Origin: Streptomyces sp. CB02366
GTDB lineage: Bacteria > Actinomycetota > Actinomycetes > Streptomycetales > Streptomycetaceae
DNA: 64,000 nucleotides
Direction: 5' to 3'
NCBI RefSeq assembly: GCF_001905905.1
Contig: NZ_LIVT01000004.1
Span: 441,970 to 505,969, forward strand
Part shown: in pieces, positions 18,601-26,227 of the stretch
Numbering within the stretch: position 1 is the stretch's first letter
Layout: the number at the start of each line of letters is the position of its first letter
Made by a program: the position numbers and the translations under genes
Notes under the pieces: generated by a model
Told to the model about the DNA's origin: nothing
Seen by the model: the letters and a program-made list of their open reading frames with translations, nothing else
Databases searched by the model: none

Positions 18601-19006
18601 CGAGGGCGGGCCCGTTCCACAGGGCGAGCGCCTCCTCCAGGGCCGCGAGGGCCTTCTCCGCGTCGCCGTCCTCCAGGGCCCGGCTCCCCTCCCCCGCCAG
18701 CCGCTCGAACCGGTACAGGTCCACGGCGTCCGGCGCGGCGGCGAGGCGGTAGCCGCCCTCCGCGGACTCGACGGCGCCGTGGCCCAGGGCGCGCCGCAGC
18801 CGTCCGACGAGGGCCTGGAGCGCACCGGCGGCGTCGGCGGGGGGATCGCCGTCCCACACCTCGCCGACCAGGACCCCTGCCGAAACGGTCCGCCCGGGGC
18901 GCAGCGCGAGGACGGTGAGGAGGGCGCGCAGCCGCGCCCCGCCGAGGGCGACGGCCGTGCCGTCGTCGCGGAGTGCCCGGGTGGTGCCGAGAACGCAGTA
19001 GTGCAC
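15620..19006 (-). CDS. AfsR/SARP-family regulator with BTAD, NB-ARC and TPR-like domains
   Basis: An 1128-residue protein. The N-terminal OmpR-type winged helix (about 1-90, VHYCVLGTTRALRDDGTAVALGG) and the BTAD (about 95-245) form the SARP unit. A Pro/Arg linker follows, then an NB-ARC ATPase (LTSFVGRDTDIAAL, Walker A LLGPGGAGKTRL, LLLLDNCEHV) and a long alpha-helical TPR-like C-terminus. Large SARPs of this kind activate antibiotic or developmental genes and may be controlled by phosphorylation and nucleotide binding. The GTG at 19006 was chosen because SARPs begin with this beta-strand; a GTG at 19060 would add 18 residues. No biosynthetic cluster is beside it, so it may act at a distance. 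Confidence 0.9.
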   Translation of the reverse strand: MHYCVLGTTRALRDDGTAVALGGARLRALLTVLALRPGRTVSAGVLVGEVWDGDPPADAAGALQALVGRLRRALGHGAVESAEGGYRLAAAPDAVDLYRFERLAGEGSRALEDGDAEKALAALEEALALWNGPALADLPDRAAAASRWEARRFDARRAALGALLALGRPGEALPELAVLCDARPLDEPLQALRIRALRDAGRPAEALAAYEEVRTLLDDRLGTAPGPALRALHTELLHQEPPFGREPLLRREPPPHRGPSSRRAPASPRPVPGNLRARLTSFVGRDTDIAALREDLGRSRLVTLLGPGGAGKTRLSQEAAEADSEEWPEGVWLAELAPVDDPDTVPEAVLTALGARETVLRGAGAEELRATDRAAADPLVRLTEHCAPRRMLLLLDNCEHVIGAAAALADHLLAHCPRLTILATSREPLGVPGEAVRPVDPLPDPMALRLLAERGAAARPGFRTDADGATAAACAEICRRLDGLPLAIELAAARLRMLTPRQIADRLDDRFRLLTSGSRTVLPRQQTLRAVVDWSWDLLDAAERAVLRRLSVFAGGCSLAAAEEVCALPEPADGVTVDSRDVAALLGSLVDKSLVVAAPGGDGEMRYRLLETVGEYAAERLVDAAERGAVEHRHLVHYRELARGTGPRVRGAGQRDAIAVLQREYENLRTALRHAVAARDEHEALCIVLSLAWYWMLRDLRSDAGQWSASVTALGPDPFAAPGGRAPALLERPIDRPPPMDDEQLAEARRGAALLQLAGADHAISTWSTPEGKERLRIIADTYRPGMPQTCRLPGTLWLFAIMLTGDQDRLNAVLDETVRASRVHGGEWELGSALHTRANIRSNNPERVADARADADESLEIYTRLGDDWGAAEALSARGEANEQAGDFPAALDDYREAVEYARKIGAQSQAALLRARYAGSLIELERLPEAEAILRDVTENGRQSGHEATPMARMHLAFVLGLQGRVDEARQQAHWVREDFKDRDVAIFGGFIHGVLAWLDNLDGDHASALGHALSALESAREPLSMMIAPQMPSAHLTAIAQALAGRGGADAARDAARLLAFQGTLLPKGHVPSTMERRNLALAEQAVRDRLDDAAYEEAYEQGGGLTLDEATALAETYRQTPPPA

Positions 19007-19165
19007 GGGCCCATTGTCCGTGACGGCCGGCGGACCGCCGGTGACCGGGGGGAACTCCACAAGCGGTCGCCGACGTTCCGGCTGTGCCGGACCGTACGAT
19101 CACCCGAGCCCGTACCCCCGTGCGGTCCCGTCCCGTCCCCGTACCGCCCCAGGAGTCGAACGCCG

Positions 19166-19972
19166 ATGACCACAGCAGCCACCCGGGGCGACCGGAGGAT
19201 CAGCCCGGTCTTCCTCGGCATCGCCGCCGTCACCGCGGTCGCGGGCTGGGCGGTGTGGACGGGTTTCGCGGACTCCACCGGGTTCGCGGTGTTCCTTTTC
19301 GTCACCGGGGCCTGGATCGTCTCGCTCTGCCTGCACGAGTACGCGCACGCCCGGACCGCGTTGCACGGCGGGGACCTCACGGTCGGGGCGAAGGGCTATC
19401 TGACGCTCGACCCGCTGAAGTACACGCACGTCCTGCTCAGCATCGTGCTGCCGGTGATCTTCGTGATCATGGGCGGGATCGGGCTGCCCGGCGGTGCGGT
19501 GTACATCGAGCGGGGCCGTATCCGGGGCCGGTGGAAGCACAGCCTGATCTCGGCGGCGGGCCCGCTGACCAACGCCGTGTTCGCGGTGGTGTGCACGGCC
19601 CCGTTCTGGCTGGGCGCGCTCGACGAGGTGCCGCGCGCCTTCTCGTACGCGCTGGCGTTCCTGGCGATGCTCCAGGTGACGGCGGCGATCCTGAACTTCC
19701 TGCCGGTCCCGGGTCTCGACGGGTACGGGGTGATCGAGCCCTGGCTCCCGTACAGGATCCGCCGCCAGGTGGAACCGTTCGCCCAGGTCGGGCTGGTCGC
19801 GGTGTTCGCGCTCCTGTGGGTGCCCGAGGTGAACGTCGCGTTCTTCGACGCGGTCCACGCGCTGCTGCGGGGGTTGGGCGTCGAGGAGTACCAGCGGTAC
19901 TGCGGCTACGACCTGTACCGCTTCTGGCGGGGCTTCTTCGACGAGCAGGACCCGGGCTGCGCGGTGGGCTGA
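19166..19972 (+). CDS. Site-2 protease family (M50) membrane metalloprotease
   Basis: A 268-residue membrane protein with the zinc motif HEYAH (residues about 55-59) in one membrane segment and the matching NFLPVPGLDGYG motif further on, the Asp that completes the metal site in S2P proteases. It has about six hydrophobic segments and no PDZ domain. Such enzymes cleave membrane-bound substrates such as anti-sigma factors. The substrate is unknown. The ATG has an AGGAG site 8 bp upstream. It is divergent from the SARP gene. Confidence 0.88.
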   Translation: MTTAATRGDRRISPVFLGIAAVTAVAGWAVWTGFADSTGFAVFLFVTGAWIVSLCLHEYAHARTALHGGDLTVGAKGYLTLDPLKYTHVLLSIVLPVIFVIMGGIGLPGGAVYIERGRIRGRWKHSLISAAGPLTNAVFAVVCTAPFWLGALDEVPRAFSYALAFLAMLQVTAAILNFLPVPGLDGYGVIEPWLPYRIRRQVEPFAQVGLVAVFALLWVPEVNVAFFDAVHALLRGLGVEEYQRYCGYDLYRFWRGFFDEQDPGCAVG

Positions 19973-20017
19973 CCCGCGGCCGGGCGCCCGGGCCCTGCCC
20001 TGGGGGATTCCCCGCGT

Positions 20018-21130
20018 TCAGACCGCGGGAGCGGCGGGCCGTGCCGGTGGGGTCTCCCGGGCGGACCGGGACGTGCGCAGGGCGGCGGCGAGGACCGCCA
20101 CGACGACGCCCCCGAAGGCCCAGGCGCCGAGGACCCACAGGGCGCCGGTGGTGGCGTTCCCGTCGAAGTAGACGGTGTTGCGGACCACGGTCGTCCCGGC
20201 GCCCGGCGGGAGGGCCTGGCCGATCGCGCTCCAGAACGGCGGCAGCAGCGAGGACGGGTAGACCCCGCCGGAACTGGGGTTGCCCAGGATCGTGAAGATC
20301 AGGATGGTGAGCCCGAGGCCGACCGTGCCGGCCACCGACTGCAGGGCCACGCCCACCGCTCCGGAGGCGAACACCACCAGGGTGCCGATGCCGGCCAGCT
20401 CCCAGAACGCGCCCGGCAGACAGTCCAGCACCGGGCCCACGATGATCGCGCCGCCGATGCCGGAGACGAATCCGTATGGCAGCATCGCCGCGAGCCGGAC
20501 CAGGGTGCGGGACAGCGTGGGCTTCTTGGAACCGGCGGCCATGTTCAGGGCCGAGGCCGCGAGGTAGCCGCCGATGGTCCAGCTCAGGACGAGGTAGAAG
20601 GACGACAGCCCCCGCGAGTCGCCCGCTGCGGGCGGGCGGATGTCCCGTACGACCAGGGTGCGGTCCTGTGCGCGGGCGACCTCCCGGAGGATCTCGACGG
20701 CCGCCGTGGAGGCCGAGGGCCCGCCGGCGGAGGCGACGATCAGGGTGTCGGCGCGGCTCGCCGGGTCCACGACGAGGGCGGCGTCGGTACGCCGCTCCAG
20801 CAGACGGGCGCGGGCCTGGGCGCGGGACTCGACGGGAGTGACCCGGAGCGGGTCGCCGGGCAGTCCGTCCAGGCGGGCCACCAGGTCGCTCTCCATGGCG
20901 GCCGGGGCGACCAGGGTGATCGGCACCCGGTGCGGCTCGGGGGCGTGGAAGGCGCCCATGTAGGAGAGTGCGAAGCCCAGTTGCAGCAGGAGCACCCCGA
21001 GCATGACCAGGGCGGAGCGGGTGGAGACGGCGTCGCGCACCTGCCCCGGGAAGCCCCGGGCTCTCCGCTCGCTCCGCACGCTCGCCACCGAAGCGGTCGA
21101 TCCCGGCCTGTCGTCCCTCGCGTCCACCAC
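20018..21130 (-). CDS. ABC-2/DUF3533-like membrane protein
   Basis: A 370-residue protein. One N-terminal membrane segment (ALVMLGVLLLQLGFALSYM) is followed by an extracytoplasmic domain of about 130 residues, then five further segments and a short basic tail. This plan (first helix, outside domain, helical bundle) is that of YhgE/Pip, DUF3533 and ABC-2-like permeases. There is no ATPase beside it. The GTG at 21130 follows a GGGAGG site; a longer frame upstream is not needed. Function unknown. Confidence 0.7.
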   Translation of the reverse strand: MVDARDDRPGSTASVASVRSERRARGFPGQVRDAVSTRSALVMLGVLLLQLGFALSYMGAFHAPEPHRVPITLVAPAAMESDLVARLDGLPGDPLRVTPVESRAQARARLLERRTDAALVVDPASRADTLIVASAGGPSASTAAVEILREVARAQDRTLVVRDIRPPAAGDSRGLSSFYLVLSWTIGGYLAASALNMAAGSKKPTLSRTLVRLAAMLPYGFVSGIGGAIIVGPVLDCLPGAFWELAGIGTLVVFASGAVGVALQSVAGTVGLGLTILIFTILGNPSSGGVYPSSLLPPFWSAIGQALPPGAGTTVVRNTVYFDGNATTGALWVLGAWAFGGVVVAVLAAALRTSRSARETPPARPAAPAV

Positions 21131-21310
21131 GCGGCCCTCCCTCGTCCGGCTCCGCCACGGCAGGGGCGGGCCGTCACATGTTCGGCCCCGGAGGGTGGAC
21201 GCCGTCCCGGGCACGCCCGGGGGGGAGGAGCGCCCGACCCGATCGGCCGAATCACCCGCGCGAGGGAAGCGCGAGGGAAGAAGGAAGGGCGGGGAGGAGG
21301 GGCCGGAGGA

Positions 21311-21511
21311 TCAGGCCGCGTCAGGCGCGGAGGCGGTGGCGGCGTCGGCGGCCAGCCGGTGCCTGCGGACGTAGAACCAGGTCATGTTCGAGGAGAGCCC
21401 CGCGATGAGCACCCAGACGATCCCGAGCAGGCTGCCCTGAACGAAGGAGACCACGGCCGCCACGACGGCGAGGACGCAGACGACGAGGGCGTAGAGGGCG
21501 ATGCGGGGCAT
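21311..21511 (-). CDS. Small membrane protein
   Basis: A 66-residue protein with two hydrophobic helices (residues about 4-24 and 28-46, IVWVLIAGLSSNMTWFYV), a basic turn (RRHR) and an alanine-rich tail. The ATG is preceded by AGGAG. It is typical of two-helix actinobacterial integral membrane proteins of unknown role. It lies between the DUF3533-like gene and npdG on the same strand, separated from both by more than 175 bp. Confidence 0.65.
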   Translation of the reverse strand: MPRIALYALVVCVLAVVAAVVSFVQGSLLGIVWVLIAGLSSNMTWFYVRRHRLAADAATASAPDAA

Positions 21512-21646
21512 GGGGGTGGACTCCTGTCGGAACGGGTCGCGCTCCCTGTCGGGAACGGTCGCGGTCCCCTCCAGTGTCCCCCATGCCCCGATGTGCCCCG
21601 CCCCGGGGCGCGTCCGGACCCTCGCGCGCGGCGCGCGACCGGCCGC

Positions 21647-21747
21647 CGGACGACGATGGGGCGGGCCCCGGAGGACGGCGGCACGGCCCTCGGACGACGG
21701 TGGCGCGCCCCTCGGGCGAGGGTGGCACGGCCCTCGGGCGAGGGTGC
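21647..21747. repeat. 22-bp tandem repeat, about 4.6 copies
   Basis: Four consecutive 22-bp units begin at 21647, 21669, 21691 and 21713, with a partial fifth from 21735. The shared plan is CGGrCGAcGGTGGCrCGsCC followed by CT. Units differ by several substitutions but keep exact length. The array sits just after the npdG stop and before the small membrane gene, a non-coding minisatellite. Confidence 0.8.
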
Positions 21748-21752
21748 GGGCG

Positions 21753-22463
21753 TCAGACGTCGGTGGTGCGCAGCCCGGCGTGGGCCTTGTAGCGGCGGTT
21801 GACCGAGATCAGGTTGGCGACCAGCGACTCGACCTGGTGGGCGTTGCGGAGCCGGCCCGCGAAGACACCGCGCATCCCGGGGATGCGGCTCGCCAGCGCC
21901 TGCACGATGTCGGTGTCGGCCCGCGCCTCGCCCAGGACCAGCACGTCGGTGTCGATCTCCTCGATGGCCTCGTCCTGGAGCAGCACGGCCGAGAGGTGGT
22001 GGAAGGCGGCGGTGACCCGGGAGTCCGGGAGCAGGACGGCGGCCTGCTCGGCGGCGCTGCCCTCCTCCGGCTTGAGGGCGTAGGCGCCCTTCTTGTCGAA
22101 GCCGAGCGGGTTGACGCAGTCGATGACGAGCTTGCCCGCCAGCTCCTCGCGCAGGGACTCCAGCGTCGCCGCGTGGCCGTCCCACGGCACGGCGACGATC
22201 ACGATGTCGCTGCGCCGGGCGCACGCGGCGTTGTCCGCGCCCTCGATGCCGAAGCCCAGCTCGGCGGCCGCCTGCTCGGCGCGGGCCGCGTCCCGGGAGC
22301 CGAGCGTCACCTTCTGCCCGGCGCGGGCGAGCCGGTAGGCGAGGCCGCGCCCCTGCGGTCCGGTCCCGCCGAGCACGCCGACGCTCAGGCCGGAGACGTC
22401 GGGCAGGTCCCAGGGGTCCTTGGCGGGGGGCTTGGGCGCGTTGCCGTTGTCCTGTGTAGTCAT
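21753..22463 (-). CDS. npdG: F420-dependent NADP oxidoreductase
   Basis: A 236-residue protein. The N-terminal Rossmann fold has the NADP motif SVGVLGGTGPQGRGLAYRLARAG and GSRDAARA, followed by VIVAVPWDGH, LVIDCVNPLGFDKKG and FHHLSAVLL, all hallmarks of the Fno/NpdG family. It moves hydride between NADPH and coenzyme F420, which supplies F420H2 to dehydrogenases and tailoring enzymes in actinomycetes. Start ATG at 22463. The end abuts the 22-bp repeat array. Confidence 0.92.
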   Translation of the reverse strand: MTTQDNGNAPKPPAKDPWDLPDVSGLSVGVLGGTGPQGRGLAYRLARAGQKVTLGSRDAARAEQAAAELGFGIEGADNAACARRSDIVIVAVPWDGHAATLESLREELAGKLVIDCVNPLGFDKKGAYALKPEEGSAAEQAAVLLPDSRVTAAFHHLSAVLLQDEAIEEIDTDVLVLGEARADTDIVQALASRIPGMRGVFAGRLRNAHQVESLVANLISVNRRYKAHAGLRTTDV

Positions 22464-22690
22464 GGGCCGACCCTACTGCCAGGTAGCGCCCGGGACGCCG
22501 TTCCCCGGCCCCGGGCGCCGCTCCCCGTGCGGTGGCCCGTTCGAGTGAGGGGGCCGGGAGCGGGGCGCGGCGAGACGGTGCTGCCGCTCGCGCCGGACCG
22601 GCCGGGCGGCGCCCCCCGCGGCGGCCCGCCGGGTCCGCGGCGGAATACCCGGTTGCCCGGGGCGCCCCGTTGTACGGATGATGACCCCTC

Positions 22691-24022
22691 GTGACCTCAG
22701 CACCTCCGCCGCCCGGCCCCTCCTCGCCCCCGCCCGCCCCCGCCCCGCCGCGGCCGGGCAGGATCCGCGCCCTGCTCCCGGACCTCGCGCCGTGGCGTTC
22801 CTCGGCGGACTTCCGGCTGCTGTGGGTCCAGGGCCTCGTCACGTACTTCGGCAGCTTCATGGCGCTCATCGCGCTGCCGCTCCAGATCAAGGACCTGACC
22901 GGCTCCCCGCTCGCGGTCGGGGCGATGGGCGCGGTCGAGCTGGTCCCGCTGGTGGTGTTCGGGCTGTACGGGGGCGCGCTCGCGGACTCGGCCGACCGCC
23001 GCCGGGTCATCCTGCTCACCGAGGCGGGGCTCGGCGTGCTCGCCGCGATCCTGCTGGTGAACTCCCTGCTGCCCGAGCCCCTGCTGTGGCCGCTGTACGT
23101 GGTCGCCGGCGGGGTGTCGGCGCTGGCGGGGCTCCAACGGCCCGCGCTGGACTCCCTGATGGCCCGGATCGTGCCGCACGCCCAGCAGACGGCGGCGGCC
23201 GCCCTGAACTCGCTGCGCTGGCAGATCGGAGCCATCGCGGGCCCGGCGCTGGCCGGGCTGGTGGTGGCGTACGCGGGTCACGGCACGGCGTACGGGGTGA
23301 CGGTGTGCACGTTCGCCGTCTCCGTGATCCTCTGCCTGCGGCTCTCCCCCGCCCCGCCGGCCGGCGACGCGCAGAAGCCGTCGCTGCGCGGGATCGTGGA
23401 GGGGGCGCGTTACGCCTGGAGCCGTCCGGTGCTGCTGGGGACGTACGCGATCGACCTGGCCGCGATGTTCTTCGCCTTCCCCAACACGATCTTCCCCTTC
23501 CTGGCGGACGACCTGGACGCGGAGTGGTCTCTGGGCCTGATGTACGCGGCGGGCTCGGTCGGCTCGCTGGCGCTGGGGCTGACCAGCGGCTGGACGAGCC
23601 GGGTGCGGCGGCACGGGCTGTTCGTGGTGTTCGGCGCGGCGGCGTGGGGGCTGGCGATCGCCGCGGCGGGCTGGTTCTCCAGCGTGTGGGTGGTGCTGCT
23701 CTGCCTGGCGGTGGCGGGTGCGGGCGACATGCTGAGCGGGCTGGGGCGGGCGACGATCTGGAACCAGACGATCCCGGAGGAGCTGCGGGGCCGCCTCGCG
23801 GGCATCGAGGTGCTGTCCTACAGCGTCGGGCCGCAGCTGGGCCAGGTACGGGCCGGGGCGATGGCCGGGTGGACGGGGACCCGGTCGGCGATCTGGACGG
23901 GCGGGGTGGCGTGCGTGGCGTCGGTGGCGCTGCTGACGGCGGCGCTGCCGAAGCTGGTGCGGTACGACTCCGAGACGGACGAGGACGCCGTGCGCAGGCG
24001 GGCGGCCCGGCCGGAGGGGTGA
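22691..24022 (+). CDS. MFS transporter, EntS/MFS_3-like
   Basis: A 443-residue, 12-segment transporter. After a proline-rich start it runs FRLLWVQGLVTYFGSFMALIALPLQIKDLTGSPLAVG, then GGALADSADRRRVILLTEAG (motif A-like) and LSGLGRATIWNQTIPEELRGRLAGIEV. This is the layout of the enterobactin-exporter-like MFS_3 family. The substrate is unknown. No siderophore genes lie beside it. A GTG start at 22691 is used; it is divergent from npdG across 227 bp. Confidence 0.85.
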   Translation: MTSAPPPPGPSSPPPAPAPPRPGRIRALLPDLAPWRSSADFRLLWVQGLVTYFGSFMALIALPLQIKDLTGSPLAVGAMGAVELVPLVVFGLYGGALADSADRRRVILLTEAGLGVLAAILLVNSLLPEPLLWPLYVVAGGVSALAGLQRPALDSLMARIVPHAQQTAAAALNSLRWQIGAIAGPALAGLVVAYAGHGTAYGVTVCTFAVSVILCLRLSPAPPAGDAQKPSLRGIVEGARYAWSRPVLLGTYAIDLAAMFFAFPNTIFPFLADDLDAEWSLGLMYAAGSVGSLALGLTSGWTSRVRRHGLFVVFGAAAWGLAIAAAGWFSSVWVVLLCLAVAGAGDMLSGLGRATIWNQTIPEELRGRLAGIEVLSYSVGPQLGQVRAGAMAGWTGTRSAIWTGGVACVASVALLTAALPKLVRYDSETDEDAVRRRAARPEG

Positions 24023-24140
24023 CCCGCACGGCCCGGGCGGCGCGGGCCGCGGGGCTCCGCCCGGCACACCGCGCCGGGCCCGCGCCCCGCTGCCCGCGCG
24101 CCGGTCCCCCTCCGCGCGGGCTCCGCGAGGAGGGGGGACC

Positions 24141-24377
24141 TCAGTCGTCGGACGGCCGGGAGGGCCCCTTGTCGTCGTCGTGCCACTTGGGGTCGGTGTC
24201 CCACTCCAGGTTCCGGTCGCGCGCCGTCTCCATCGCGTGCTGGGCCGCCGCGCGGGAGGGGTAGGGGCCGAATCGGTTCTGCGCCGGGCATTCCGGCCCT
24301 TCCTCGACCTTCTTGTGCTCCAGGCAGTAGTACCACTCGCCCGGTTTGCCCACCGTGCGCTTCTTGAACAAGGCCAT
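24141..24377 (-). CDS. Small hydrophilic actinobacterial protein
   Basis: A 78-residue protein, MALFKKRTVGKPGEWYYCLEH...CPAQNRFGPYPSRAAAQHAMETARDRN, then an acidic tail. The GPYPSRAAAQHAM part resembles the single-repeat pattern of SPOR-like and related small domains. The ATG is 8 bp behind AAGGAG. It is divergent from map across 58 bp, and that pairing looks conserved from memory. Function unknown. Confidence 0.7.
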   Translation of the reverse strand: MALFKKRTVGKPGEWYYCLEHKKVEEGPECPAQNRFGPYPSRAAAQHAMETARDRNLEWDTDPKWHDDDKGPSRPSDD

Positions 24378-24435
24378 CGACGGCTCCTTTCCTTATCGCC
24401 ATGGTGCCCCGAGGCCGCTGGTTAGACTCGCTGAC

Positions 24436-25293
24436 ATGTCTGGCCAGTCGCTTCTCGTACCAGGGGAGATCACTCCCGTCCGTTCCGTACCCGGAAAAAT
24501 CCGGCGCCCCGAGTACGTGGGGAAGCCGGCTCCGACGCCGTACACCGGCCCGGAGGTCCAGGACGCCGAAACCGTGGAGCGGATGCGCGTCGCGGGCCGC
24601 ATCGCCGCGCAGGCGATGGAGGAGGCCGCCAAGCACATCGCCCCGGGCGTCACCACGGACGAGCTCGACCGGGTCGCCCACGAGTTCATGCTCGACCACG
24701 GCGCGTACCCCTCCACCCTCGGCTACCGGGGCTTCCCGAAGTCGCTGTGCACCTCGGTCAACGAGGTCATCTGCCACGGCATCCCCGACTCCACCGTGCT
24801 GCGCGACGGCGACATCGTGAACCTGGACGTCACCGCGTACATCGACGGGGTGCACGGCGACAACAACGCCACCTACCTCTGCGGCGACGTGGACGAGGAG
24901 TCCCGGCTCCTGGTCGAGCGCACCCGGGAGTCGCTGAACCGGGCCATCAAGGCGGTCAGGCCGGGGCGGCAGATCAACGTGATCGGCCGGGTCATCGAGT
25001 CGTACGCGAAACGGTTCGGCTACGGGGTGGTCCGCGACTTCACCGGCCACGGCATCAACACCTCGTTCCACTCCGGCCTGATCATCCCGCACTACGACAG
25101 CCCGCACGCCACCACCGTGATGCGGCCCGGCATGACGTTCACCATCGAGCCGATGCTGACGCTGGGCACCCACGAGTACGAGATGTGGGAGGACGGCTGG
25201 ACCGTGGTGACGAAGGACCGGAAGCGGACGGCCCAGTTCGAGCACACGCTGGTGGTCACGGAGACCGGGGCGGAGATCCTGACCCTCCCGTAG
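24436..25293 (+). CDS. map: Type I methionine aminopeptidase
   Basis: A 285-residue enzyme that removes the initiator Met from nascent proteins. All five metal ligands are present: D131, D142, H205, E238 and E269 (NLDVTAYIDGVHGDNNAT, FTGHGI, TIEPML, QFEHTL). The N-terminal extension of about 40 residues (RRPEYVGKP then PYTGPEVQ) is typical of the longer actinobacterial form without the Cys zinc finger. The ATG start has no strong ribosome-binding site. It is divergent from the 78-residue gene. Confidence 0.96.
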   Translation: MSGQSLLVPGEITPVRSVPGKIRRPEYVGKPAPTPYTGPEVQDAETVERMRVAGRIAAQAMEEAAKHIAPGVTTDELDRVAHEFMLDHGAYPSTLGYRGFPKSLCTSVNEVICHGIPDSTVLRDGDIVNLDVTAYIDGVHGDNNATYLCGDVDEESRLLVERTRESLNRAIKAVRPGRQINVIGRVIESYAKRFGYGVVRDFTGHGINTSFHSGLIIPHYDSPHATTVMRPGMTFTIEPMLTLGTHEYEMWEDGWTVVTKDRKRTAQFEHTLVVTETGAEILTLP

Positions 25294-25360
25294 ACCGCTC
25301 CCGCGCCCACAGCACGGCGCCCTCCGCGCCCGGGTTTACCGACAACCGGTCGGCAACCGG

Positions 25361-25389
25361 TTGACTTAGGTAAACCTAAGAACGAGGAT
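25361..25389 (+). promoter_or_regulatory. Iron-box promoter of heme oxygenase
   Basis: -35 TTGACT (25361-25366), 17-bp spacer, -10 GAGGAT (25384-25389). The spacer is filled by CTTAGGT-AA-ACCTAAG (25365-25380), a 7-bp inverted repeat matching the DtxR/IdeR/DmdR iron-box half-site TTAGGT. Iron-loaded repressor would block the polymerase, giving induction under low iron. The 2-bp centre is shorter than in the classical 19-bp box. Confidence 0.75.
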
Positions 25390-25490
25390 CGGCGTACCGG
25401 CACGCGCCGTCGCACCGCCGCGGCGGTCGCCTGCCGGCATCTCCGTCCCTTTCCGGACGTCCCGTCCCCCTCGGTCCCCGGAGGCCCGCC

Positions 25491-26156
25491 TTGGACGCAA
25501 CCGCCACCGCCACCCCCTTCTCGACGCTGATCCGCACCGCCTCGCACGAGCAGCACACCGAGGCCGAGACCTCGACCTTCATGGGCGACCTGCTCGGCGG
25601 GCGGCTGGGGGTGGAGGCGTACACGCGCTACACCGAGCAGCTGTGGTTCGTGTACCGGGCGCTGGAGGAGGGCGCGGAGGCCCTGCGCGGGGATCCGGTC
25701 GCCGGTCCGTTCATACGGGCCGAGCTGATGCGCTCCGCCGAGCTGGAGCGCGACCTCGCGCATCTGCGCGGGGCCGGCTGGCGCGCGGGCCTCGAACCGC
25801 TGCCCGCCACCGCGGCGTACGCGGCCCGGGTCGCGGAGTGCGCGCGCACCTGGCCCGGCGGTTACGTCGCCCACCACTACACGCGCTACCTGGGCGACCT
25901 GTCGGGCGGTCAGATCATCCGCGACAAGGCGGAGAAGACCTGGGGGTTCGAGCGCAAGGGCGACGGCGTCCGGTTCTACGTCTTCGAGCGGATCGCCAAT
26001 CCGGCGGCCTTCAAGCGGAGCTACCGGGAGCTGCTGGACGCGGTGGACGCGGACGACCTGGAGAAGCGGCGGATCGTCGAGGAGTGCAAGCGGGCCTTCG
26101 CCCTGAACACCGCGGTCTTCCACGCGTTGGGCGCGGCCTTCCCGCTCGGCGCGTGA
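25491..26156 (+). CDS. hmuO: Biliverdin-producing heme oxygenase
   Basis: A 221-residue alpha-helical heme oxygenase. It has a proximal His region IRTASHEQHTEAETSTFM (probably H22) and the distal-helix motif YTRYLGDLSGGQ. It opens heme to biliverdin, CO and Fe2+, releasing iron. A TTG start is used with GGAGG 5 bp away; no better start exists. The iron-box promoter upstream says it is an iron-starvation gene. No heme importer is adjacent. A 13-bp stem terminator follows. Confidence 0.93.
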   Translation: MDATATATPFSTLIRTASHEQHTEAETSTFMGDLLGGRLGVEAYTRYTEQLWFVYRALEEGAEALRGDPVAGPFIRAELMRSAELERDLAHLRGAGWRAGLEPLPATAAYAARVAECARTWPGGYVAHHYTRYLGDLSGGQIIRDKAEKTWGFERKGDGVRFYVFERIANPAAFKRSYRELLDAVDADDLEKRRIVEECKRAFALNTAVFHALGAAFPLGA

Positions 26157-26175
26157 CCGGCTGACGGGCGCGAGG

Positions 26176-26205
26176 CGGCTCCGCCGGGACCTCCCGGCGG
26201 AGCCG
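26176..26205. terminator. Terminator between hmuO and phzF genes
   Basis: A perfect 13-bp stem (CGGCTCCGCCGGG with its complement) and a 4-nt loop, between two convergent genes. It probably works in both directions. Confidence 0.8.
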
Positions 26206-26227
26206 TCCGCCCTCGGCCGTCCGGGGC

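Noticed and set aside
15620..19006. SARP as pathway-specific activator of a cluster in this window
   Set aside because: No polyketide, peptide or terpene synthase genes lie in the window. The neighbours are housekeeping and transport genes.
15638..19972. A 1444-codon plus-strand frame
   Set aside because: It is the antisense shadow of the SARP gene joined in frame to the real site-2 protease, which starts at 19166 with its own ribosome-binding site.
21647..21747. CRISPR-like array
   Set aside because: The units are contiguous without unique spacers, and no cas genes are present. It is a tandem repeat.
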